49,166 nt of DNA, from positions 1-49,166 of the forward strand of contig NZ_LBMU02000116.1 in NCBI RefSeq assembly GCF_001005085.2, in the 5' to 3' direction. The stretch is from Streptomyces humi. GTDB lineage: Bacteria > Actinomycetota > Actinomycetes > Streptomycetales > Streptomycetaceae. Position 1 is the stretch's first letter; the number at the start of each line of letters is the position of its first letter. The notes beneath the pieces were generated by a model, which was not told the DNA's origin, searched no databases, and was given only the letters and a program-made list of their open reading frames with translations. The position numbers were made by a program, and so were the translations under genes. Of this stretch, positions 42,517 to 49,166 are shown piece by piece.

Positions 42517-43053
42517 TCAGTCCCGGCGGCGCCGCCGGATCAGCCGGGCCCGGCGGACGAGCACGATCAGCCCGGTGACCAGTGTCCCGCCGTAGAGCCA
42601 ACCGGCCTGCGTGGACAGGGCGGTGACCAGGCCCATCACGCCGCCCAGGAATCCGCCGCCGCCGTCGTCGGCGACGGCCAGCAGTCCCACGGCGAAGGCG
42701 ATCGGGGCGACGACGGGGGCGGTCAGCAGATCGCTCCCGCGCACCCACAGCGCGGTCAGCCCGGAGACCGGTACGAACAGCACGCCGTACACGGTCAGCG
42801 ACGCCCCGAGCAGCAGGTCGTCCAGGAAGCCGAGCAGGACCATCGCGGACCCGCAGAACAGGGCGCAGCCGAGGCCCGTGAGCCGTGGGCCCGGCAGTGC
42901 CCCGGGCCCGGCGGCCGGCGTCGTGCGGGGCCTTCCCGCCCCCGGCCGCCGCTCGGCCGTCGCCGGCCGCCGTCTCGCCTGCGGCGGCAGTGGTGCGCGC
43001 GGGGCGCCACGACGCGGGCCTTGCTTCCGGGGTCGGGTCCTGTGATGCTCCAC
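42517..43053 (-). CDS. DUF6542-like membrane protein
   Basis: A 178-residue protein with a very basic Pro/Arg-rich N-terminus (1-55), then four or five hydrophobic segments (LTGLGCALFCGSAMVLLGFLDDLLLG, LTVYGVLFVPVSGLTALWV, TAPVVAPIAFAVGLLAVA, FLGGVMGLVTALSTQAGWLYGGTLVTGLIVLV) and an Arg-rich C-terminus. Function unknown. GTG 43053 has TAAGTT six bases upstream, so a leaderless mRNA is likely. It converges on ppgK with only 12 bases between stops. Confidence 0.82.
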   Translation of the reverse strand: MEHHRTRPRKQGPRRGAPRAPLPPQARRRPATAERRPGAGRPRTTPAAGPGALPGPRLTGLGCALFCGSAMVLLGFLDDLLLGASLTVYGVLFVPVSGLTALWVRGSDLLTAPVVAPIAFAVGLLAVADDGGGGFLGGVMGLVTALSTQAGWLYGGTLVTGLIVLVRRARLIRRRRRD

Positions 43054-43059
43054 CGGACC

Positions 43060-43065
43060 AACTTA
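43060..43065 (-). promoter_or_regulatory. -10 element of a leaderless promoter (DUF6542-like gene)
   Basis: TAAGTT on the minus strand with six bases to the GTG at 43053. Confidence 0.6.
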
Positions 43066-43172
43066 GGTCGGTTAATGTGCCGAATCGCGGTGCAGACACG
43101 CCGAAACCAAGCCGAAGAGCAGACCTTGTCCAGGTGTTCGACGCGGCCGCCGGTCAGGGGCTCCGAACCCCG

Positions 43173-43178
43173 TAAACT
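43173..43178 (+). promoter_or_regulatory. -10 element upstream of ychF
   Basis: TAAACT lies 72 bases before the ychF start, giving a leader of about 65 bases with GGGAAG as ribosome binding site. Confidence 0.45.
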
Positions 43179-43250
43179 GGTGGATCGGCCGGCCCGCCGG
43201 CCCTGGCAGCCCCCCGGCTCACTCACCCACTCACTACGGGAAGTCGCAAC

Positions 43251-44339
<1,089 letters not shown>

Positions 44340-44382
44340 GCCTCGCCTTGCCAGGCGCCGATTCATCAAGCATGCAGGTCAA

Positions 44383-44414
44383 AAGGGGCCGGACTCACGG
44401 GAGTCCGGCCCCTT
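44383..44414. terminator. Terminator hairpin after ychF
   Basis: AAGGGGCCGGACTC pairs perfectly with GAGTCCGGCCCCTT around ACGG, 43 bases after the stop; it also faces the convergent Uma2 remnant. Confidence 0.75.
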
Positions 44415-44433
44415 CCGCGTTCCTGTGCTGACC

Positions 44434-44918
44434 TCAGTTGCTCCGCGGCGGCGTGAGCTTGTCGAGATCCAGGCTGATGTCGAAGGGCACGGGACGCTTG
44501 AGGGTGCCCCGGAAGATGCCTGCGGGTGCGTAGACACCGGTTGGTTCGTCGAGTTCGTAGACGTGCACGACGGCGGCCCCGTCCTCGTCCTCGTCCTCGA
44601 TGCACCAGTGTGCGGGATCTTGGCCTCCGCGTACTTGTGCAGCCTCACTGTGCGGTCACGGTGGGCTGGCTCTGGTGAGACGACCTCGACGACGAGCTGG
44701 ACCTCTTCCGGCGCGTACCACGTGCGGTCCGGGTCGTAGGGGGCGGTCGTCACGAGCAGATCCGGCTCCGGCCGGTTGCGCTCGTCGAGGCGGATCGTCA
44801 TTTCCCGCTCGACCTCGAAGCCGGCGGGCGCGGTCGCCATGAGCGTGGTGGTCAGGGAAGTGACGAGGCGGCCGTGCCAGGACCGGACACGCTCGTCCTC
44901 GTGGCGGATGACCCGGAC
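44434..44918 (-). pseudogene. Uma2 family endonuclease-like gene, frameshifted and 5'-truncated
   Basis: Reading on the minus strand, one frame gives VRSWHGRLVTSLTTTLMATAPAGFEVEREMTIRLDERNRPEPDLL then VEVVSPEPAHRDRTVRLHKYAEAKIPH, the core of Uma2/DUF820 proteins (PD-(D/E)XK fold). At about 44609 the frame breaks; shifting by one base restores WCIEDEDEDGAAVVHVYELDEPTGVYAPAGIFRG and a C-terminal RPVPFDISLDLDKL to the stop at 44434. Restoring one A after 44609 (CCAGT|GTGCGG) would give PHYWCIED. At the 5' end the frame meets a stop near 44919 before any start, so the usual first 40 or so residues are also missing. Confidence 0.8.
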
Positions 44919-45074
44919 GCATCAGGATCCGTGCCTTTCACGCTCCGGTGCGCGGACAGCGCGGCGGTGACACCTGCGCGCCGGGCCCGGACCGGGTCCT
45001 CGGACCCGCTCTTCGCCACCTCGTCTCAGACCCCGATGCGCACGGCCGTGGGCTGCCCGATTCGCGGCAGATCG

Positions 45075-45098
45075 GCCCACGCCGAGGCCCACGCCGAG
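45075..45098. repeat. Two 12-bp tandem copies
   Basis: GCCCACGCCGAG is repeated directly in the 235-base stretch between the Uma2 remnant and the M14-like gene. I see no gene in that stretch. Confidence 0.75.
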
Positions 45099-45154
45099 GC
45101 GCGCGCCGTCGGTGGCGTCGACGTGCCACGGAGGGGGATTGATCCGTGGTGGGC

Positions 45155-46468
45155 TCACCGCAGGGACGGCAGTGCCGCTTCGGCGGCTGCCACGGCCGTT
45201 CGGGTCTGGAGTCGGGTCTGGTGGCGCACCGGTATCCAGCGCAGGCTCAGGGAGCGCTCGAAGTCCGTGGACCACGCGGTGCACAGTTCGTCCAGGTCGC
45301 GGCCGAGTGCGGGGGCCGCGGGGTCGTCCGCGGCCTTCAGCAGCCGTGACAGCAGGCCCGCCGCGCGCAGCGGCTGGCGGCGGGCCACCACGTCCAGGGC
45401 GCGGACCTGGGCCGTCGTCAGCCGGCGCGGATCGTCGGGGTGCGACGCCTCGGCCGCCTGCCGGGCCAGCGGCTGCCAGGACTCGGCGACCAGGTCGTAG
45501 AGCCCGTCGGCCATCCACTCCAGCACGCGGCGCGACGGGTCGTCCTCCGGCGACGGCAGGAACGCGCGCGCCTTGTCGAGTACGGCGGTCACCTGCTGTC
45601 CGCCGTCCCGTACCAGCCCGGCGAGGTCGCGCAGGGCGCGTACGGCGTCGGGGTGCGGGGAGAGGTCGTCGGCCTGGCCGGTGGCCCACATGGGCACTTC
45701 GATGATCGCCGTCGCCCCGCCGTACCGCTGGGGCGCGCACCAGGTGGACAGCCCGATCTTCTCCGATCCCGCGGCCAGCCGGCCGGTGCTGTCCGGCGGC
45801 GGCAGGACGTAGACCCCGGGGGCCGGGTTCTCCCAGTACAGGGCGTCGAACGTGCCGCGCTGGAGCGGGATGCCGAGCGCCGCGGCGGACGCCGCGAAGG
45901 GCGCCGCGAGACCCGGCAGGTCGCGGGTCGACTGCACCCAGCTGCCGCCCGCCTCGATCCCGTGCAGGGAGCACTGGAGGAACGGCCGCAGTTCGTCGAT
46001 CACCCGGAACAGCGCCTCGCTTTCCGGGAGTCGCCGGTCCTCGAGCGGGGCCCACTCGGGCTGTTCCGCCGCGACCGGGCGGTAGGCGGCGCGGAAGTAC
46101 GCGTCCAGCGAGGGGCCGGGACCGGCCGTCGCCGCTTCGATGCCCTTGCTCAGCGCCGCGCCGTCCGGGTCGAGGCACAGCACGATGTCCCAGGTGACCG
46201 CGGCGGGAACGGTCGCCGGGGACGGTCCGTCGCCGCGCGCCACCAGCTCCGCCAGGGCGAGCGCGGTCGCGCCGCCGACCGGCTCGTCGGGATGCGGCCG
46301 GGCCACCACCAGGACGTGGTGCGGCCCGTCTCCCACCGACAGCATCAGGATCGGGCGACCGGCACGGGACACGCCGATCCGGCGCAGGCGGGCTGCTCCA
46401 GGAAACCGGGAGACCAGCCGCCGCGCCGAGCCGGTGACTTCCTCGACCGTGGGATAACGGTCCATCAT
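45155..46468 (-). CDS. M14-like zinc carboxypeptidase family protein
   Basis: A 437-residue protein. The N-terminal 300 residues carry the M14 metal site: His59 and Glu62 in VARPHPDEPVGG, His169 in QCSLHGIEAGG, and a candidate catalytic Glu257 in GGATAIIEVPMWA. The C-terminal 130 residues are helical (VLDKARAFLPSPEDDPSRRVLEWMADGLYDLVAESW). There is no signal peptide, so it should act in the cytoplasm. ATG 46468 (MMDRYP) or 46465 is the start; no ribosome binding site is visible, but the 25-codon gene ends only 16 bases upstream, so coupling is likely. Probable role: trimming a small peptide. Confidence 0.85.
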   Translation of the reverse strand: MMDRYPTVEEVTGSARRLVSRFPGAARLRRIGVSRAGRPILMLSVGDGPHHVLVVARPHPDEPVGGATALALAELVARGDGPSPATVPAAVTWDIVLCLDPDGAALSKGIEAATAGPGPSLDAYFRAAYRPVAAEQPEWAPLEDRRLPESEALFRVIDELRPFLQCSLHGIEAGGSWVQSTRDLPGLAAPFAASAAALGIPLQRGTFDALYWENPAPGVYVLPPPDSTGRLAAGSEKIGLSTWCAPQRYGGATAIIEVPMWATGQADDLSPHPDAVRALRDLAGLVRDGGQQVTAVLDKARAFLPSPEDDPSRRVLEWMADGLYDLVAESWQPLARQAAEASHPDDPRRLTTAQVRALDVVARRQPLRAAGLLSRLLKAADDPAAPALGRDLDELCTAWSTDFERSLSLRWIPVRHQTRLQTRTAVAAAEAALPSLR

Positions 46469-46484
46469 GTGCGTCCGAATCGGG

Positions 46485-46562
46485 TCAGGAGCCGCCGTTG
46501 CCACCGCTGTCGCCGGTGGTCTCCTTCTTGTCCAGCGGCCGGATCTGGATCTTGTTCGCCAT
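46485..46562 (-). CDS. 25-residue candidate modified-peptide precursor
   Basis: ATG 46562 is preceded at six bases by GGGAGGG (46575-46569), the strongest kind of ribosome binding site, and the frame runs 25 codons to TGA. The peptide starts MANKIQIRPLDKKETTG and ends DSGGNGGS: a charged leader-like half and a small Gly/Ser/Asn tail. It lies directly before the M14-like gene and is divergent from an RRE-ThiF gene and an RRE-M50 protease. This context suggests a ribosomally made, post-translationally modified peptide, or a mini carrier with a C-terminal Gly-Gly. I know no named family for it. Confidence 0.75.
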   Translation of the reverse strand: MANKIQIRPLDKKETTGDSGGNGGS

Positions 46563-46668
46563 GCCGTGCCCTCCCGTTGCCGGTTGCGACGTGCCGTGGT
46601 CGATGTGCTCTTGCCAGCGTTCGGCCGACGCGCAACCCTTGTCAATGTCCGTTCATACATGGGGAGTT
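46563..46668. promoter_or_regulatory. Divergent promoter region of the peptide locus
   Basis: 106 bases separate the precursor and the ThiF-like gene. On the minus strand a perfect TTGACA (46645-46640) is followed after 18 bases by AACGCT, a weak -10, directing the precursor operon. No clear + strand promoter is seen. Confidence 0.4.
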
Positions 46669-48180
46669 GTGGCTGACGAGATTGGCGCGAAGATGACGGT
46701 GCCGGCGATGCGGCGGCCTCGGGTCAAACCCGAGCACCGGGCCTACCGGACGGTCGACGGCCATGTGCGGATCGGGAGCGTCGTGCACGGCATCGGGGCC
46801 GAGGTGCGGGATCCCGACGGCTGGGTGTGGACCCTGGTCGAGGCCATGGACGGCACCCGCGGCACCGCGGACGTCGTCGCCGAGGTGTCCCGTCGCCACC
46901 CGCACCTGGCGCTGCCCGGCCCGGACATCCTCCAGGCGATCACCGACCTGACCACGGCCGGGTACGTGGAGGACGCCGGTGCCGCGCCGCCGGCGGAGCT
47001 GTCCGAGCGGGAACGCGAGCGGTACGGCAGGGGCATGACCCTGTTGCGCTGGATGGACCTCGGCCCGAGGTCGAGCGTCTGGGAACCACAGGTGCGGCTG
47101 CGCCGTGCCCGGGTCCTGCTGATCGGCGTCGGCGGTACCGGCGGAGCCGCCGCCCGGGACCTGGTGGCCTCCGGGGTGGGCCGGCTGCACTGCGTCGAAC
47201 CGGACGTCGTCGAACTGTCCAACCTCAACCGGCAGACCCTCTTCCGCGAGTGCGACATCGGTACGCCCAAGATCGACGCGGCGCTGACGGCGTTGCGTGC
47301 ACTGAACTCGGACGCCACGGTCACCGGAGTGCGCCGTGAGGTACGCGGGCCGGCCGACCTGGAGGGTCTGCTGGCCGGCGGCTCCGGCGGCGCGTCGTCG
47401 TACGACGTCCTGCTGCTCGCCGCCGACCGGCCCGCCGTGATCCGCGGATGGGCCAACGAGGTCTGCCTGGCGTCCGGCACGCCGTGGGCGGAGGCCGGTT
47501 ACCGCGGCCCCCTGGTGAACGTCGGGGTCTTCGCCCCCGGGCGGGGCGCGTGCTGGGAGTGCCTGCGCCTCTCCGAGGCCGAGCGCCGGGACCTGCGGCT
47601 CGCGCCCGGCCAGGACGAGGACGTCGCCTCGCCCCGCATGCCGTGGAACCCGGTCAACGCCGTGACCGCGGGCCTGTCCGGCAGCCTGCTGGCCCATGCC
47701 GCGCTCATGCTCCTGTGCGGGATCCCCCGGATCGCCCCGGGCTACCGCTTCGGCCTCAACCTCATGCTCCCCGCCGATCCCCTGATGCAACGCACGCCCC
47801 GCCGCCCCGACTGCCCAGCCTGCGGCACACAACCGACGGAGGAACGCGGAGCGGGGGACCGGACGGGGGCGGAAGTGACGCGGGCGGCGGCGGACGGCTC
47901 GGTGGCGGCGGGTGCTCCGGGGCTGGGGGTTGCGCCGCGGCCTGCGGGTGGCTGCGAGGCGGTGCTGGGTGCTCCCGGGCCAGGGGGCGCCCCACGGTCG
48001 GCGGGCGGCCCCGAGGCAGTGGCGGACGGCTCGGTGGCGGCGGATGCTCCGGAGCCGGGGGTTGGGCCGCGGTCGGAGGTCGGGTCCGAGGCGGTGGATC
48101 GTCGGCAGTCAGCGCACCTTCGGCGTCCCGCAGGCCCCCCGAGTTCATCGCGCCTCCCGCGCCCGCCGGCCCCCGCGTGA
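46669..48180 (+). CDS. RRE-ThiF/E1-like adenylating enzyme
   Basis: A 503-residue protein. Residues about 15-105 look like a PqqD/RRE winged helix (VKPEHRAYRTVDGHVRIGSV, VWTLVEAMDGTRGTADVVAEVSRRHP, ILQAITDLTTAGYVED), which binds leader peptides. Residues 145-390 form a ThiF/MoeB domain: ATP loop LIGVGGTGGAAARDL, VEPDVVELSNLNRQTLFRECDIGTPKIDAA, LLAADRPAVIRGWANEVC, and zinc pairs Cys295/298 and Cys382/385. It should adenylate a peptide C-terminus. The last 110 residues are a low-complexity Ala/Gly/Pro repeat. Start is GTG 46669 or ATG 46693. Its stop overlaps the M50 gene start. Confidence 0.88.
   Translation: MADEIGAKMTVPAMRRPRVKPEHRAYRTVDGHVRIGSVVHGIGAEVRDPDGWVWTLVEAMDGTRGTADVVAEVSRRHPHLALPGPDILQAITDLTTAGYVEDAGAAPPAELSERERERYGRGMTLLRWMDLGPRSSVWEPQVRLRRARVLLIGVGGTGGAAARDLVASGVGRLHCVEPDVVELSNLNRQTLFRECDIGTPKIDAALTALRALNSDATVTGVRREVRGPADLEGLLAGGSGGASSYDVLLLAADRPAVIRGWANEVCLASGTPWAEAGYRGPLVNVGVFAPGRGACWECLRLSEAERRDLRLAPGQDEDVASPRMPWNPVNAVTAGLSGSLLAHAALMLLCGIPRIAPGYRFGLNLMLPADPLMQRTPRRPDCPACGTQPTEERGAGDRTGAEVTRAAADGSVAAGAPGLGVAPRPAGGCEAVLGAPGPGGAPRSAGGPEAVADGSVAADAPEPGVGPRSEVGSEAVDRRQSAHLRRPAGPPSSSRLPRPPAPA
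47885..48110. repeat. Degenerate long repeats in the 3' end of the ThiF-like gene
   Basis: Units starting GCGGACGGCTCGGTGGCGGC occur at about 47889 and 48024 with a shorter related unit between them. They encode ADGSVAAGAPG..V..P...GCEAV and ADGSVAADAPEPGV...SEV.SEAV, a disordered tail after the zinc domain. Confidence 0.7.
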
Positions 48181-49166
48181 CCGGCGCCGCGGTACCCGGA
48201 ACGCGTCGGATCGAGCCGTCGGCGCGGGTGCTGTTGCACGAGCTCGGGGTGCGGCGGGACCGGGACGAGTGGATCGTGGGCCGGATGGCGACGCGGACCT
48301 TCGTCGCCCTGCCGGCGGCCGGGGCGCGGGCGCTGGAACTGCTCGGGCAGGGGCTGAGCGTGGCCCGTACGGCGGAGGCCCTACGGGACGAGACCGGCGA
48401 GGAACTCGACATCGCGGACTTCGTCGGCGACCTGGCCGCCCTGGGGTTCGTGGCCAGGATCGGTGATCAGCCGGTGCCGGACGCCGAACCGCCGCCCGCC
48501 TCCCTGCCGTGGCTGCGCCCCCACCATGTCCGCCACGCCCTGCACTCCGCCCTCCCGGTGCTCGTCGCGGTGCTGGCGCTGGCCGCCCTCTTCGTCCTGA
48601 TCCGCCGCCCCGACCTGCTGCCGGGCTACCACGACCTGCTGTGGAACCCGCACGGCAGCCTGGTCCTGCTGACCGGGGCGGCGGCCGGCTGGACGCTGTT
48701 GTTCGCCCATGAACTGGCGCACCTGGTCACCGCCCGCGCCGCGGGTGTGCCCGGGAGGATGCGGCTGGGCACCCGGTTGCAGTTCCTCGTCATGCAGACG
48801 GACATCAGCGGCATCGAACTGGCGCCCCGCCGCCACCGGATGACGTCCTACCTCGCAGGCATCGCCGTCAACCTCTCCGTCGCGTCGGCCCTGGTCCTCA
48901 CCCTCGCCTGCACGGACACCCGTACGACGGCACACCGCCTCGCCGCCGCGGCCCTGCTGATCGCCCTGATGCCGCTGCCCTTCCAGCTCATGGTGTTCAC
49001 CCGCACCGACCTGTACTTCGTCCTCCAGGACCTCACCGGCTGCCGGAACCTGTACGGCGACGGACTCGCCTACGCCCGCTACCGGTACCGGCGGACGCTC
49101 CGGCCGCGACACTGTGCCGTGACCGCCCCCGCCCCCGCCCCCGCCCCCGCGCCCGCCGCCCCGAGC
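48177..49166 (+). CDS. RRE-M50 family membrane metalloprotease, cut by window end
   Basis: Starts at GTG overlapping the ThiF-like stop (GTGA); 330 residues are visible with no stop before the edge. Residues about 10-95 resemble a PqqD/RRE domain (RIEPSARVLLHELGVRRDRDEWIVGRM, ALELLGQGLSVARTAEALRDETG, FVGDLAALGFVARIG). Membrane helices follow (about 122-143, 161-178, 220-240, 251-275). The HEXXH motif is HELAH (178-182) in LLFAHELAHLVTARAAG, and TDLYFVLQDLTGCRNLYGDG supplies a downstream Asp as in M50/YydH-type peptide proteases. The visible end is an Ala-Pro repeat. Likely processes the modified peptide at the membrane. Confidence 0.87.
   Translation, partial: MTGAAVPGTRRIEPSARVLLHELGVRRDRDEWIVGRMATRTFVALPAAGARALELLGQGLSVARTAEALRDETGEELDIADFVGDLAALGFVARIGDQPVPDAEPPPASLPWLRPHHVRHALHSALPVLVAVLALAALFVLIRRPDLLPGYHDLLWNPHGSLVLLTGAAAGWTLLFAHELAHLVTARAAGVPGRMRLGTRLQFLVMQTDISGIELAPRRHRMTSYLAGIAVNLSVASALVLTLACTDTRTTAHRLAAAALLIALMPLPFQLMVFTRTDLYFVLQDLTGCRNLYGDGLAYARYRYRRTLRPRHCAVTAPAPAPAPAPAAPS
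49125..49148. repeat. GCCCCC hexanucleotide repeat, four copies
   Basis: Four perfect GCCCCC units encode Ala-Pro repeats at the visible end of the M50 protein. Confidence 0.8.

Noticed and set aside
44425..44739. 104-codon plus-strand frame
   Set aside because: Antisense of the Uma2 remnant, which has clear homology on the minus strand.
46621..46680. ATG 46659 as start of the ThiF-like gene
   Set aside because: It is out of frame with the ThiF reading frame; GTG 46669 or ATG 46693 must be used.

Overview
The window is high-GC (about 70 percent or more) actinobacterial chromosome, almost certainly Streptomyces. Supporting evidence is frequent GTG starts, 4-base GTGA/ATGA gene overlaps, several apparently leaderless genes, a WhiB-like protein, an ECF41 sigma factor, polyphosphate glucokinase, and the core block fumC - class I fumarase - wblI-like - glpX - xseBA - ispH - ppgK - ychF. 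I see no rRNA, tRNA, CRISPR array, prophage or intact insertion sequence.

Layout. 1-4.2 kb: a NarL-type sensor kinase/response regulator pair followed by Flp pilin, TadG-like, lipoprotein and OmpA-like genes, probably the end of a Tad-type locus cut by the left edge. 4.3-7.8 kb: a DUF192 protein, then four overlapping genes of type VII secretion (WXG100-like) flavour. 7.8-10.7 kb: small metabolic genes (LLM oxidoreductase, GNAT, DinB, methyltransferase). 10.7-16.8 kb: a 1-kb gene-free stretch with a strong orphan terminator, a cis-prenyltransferase, PIN-PhoH, a secreted lytic transglycosylase behind a candidate c-di-AMP riboswitch, and an AI-2E family permease. 16.9-23.7 kb: a PadR/ABC exporter operon, divergent from an epimerase-ECF41 sigma operon that carries its own ECF41-type promoter, then an SPFH/RHH operon. 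23.9-29.6 kb: a class A penicillin-binding protein, a SpoIIE-type phosphatase and a DUF402 protein. 29.6-38.8 kb: two unrelated fumarases, secreted proteins, regulators, GlpX and a nitroreductase with an operator-laden promoter. 39-44.4 kb: exonuclease VII, IspH, polyphosphate glucokinase, YchF.

The most interesting part is the right edge (45.2-49.2 kb). A 25-residue ORF with a strong ribosome binding site lies upstream of an M14-like carboxypeptidase. It is divergent from a ThiF/E1-like adenylating enzyme with an N-terminal PqqD/RRE-like domain, which overlaps an RRE-M50 membrane protease cut by the window end. This looks like a compact peptide-modification (RiPP-like) system whose peptide ends in Gly-Gly-Asn-Gly-Gly-Ser. 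Next to it is a decayed Uma2 gene with a one-base frameshift. Functions of this locus are inference; the domain motifs are read directly.
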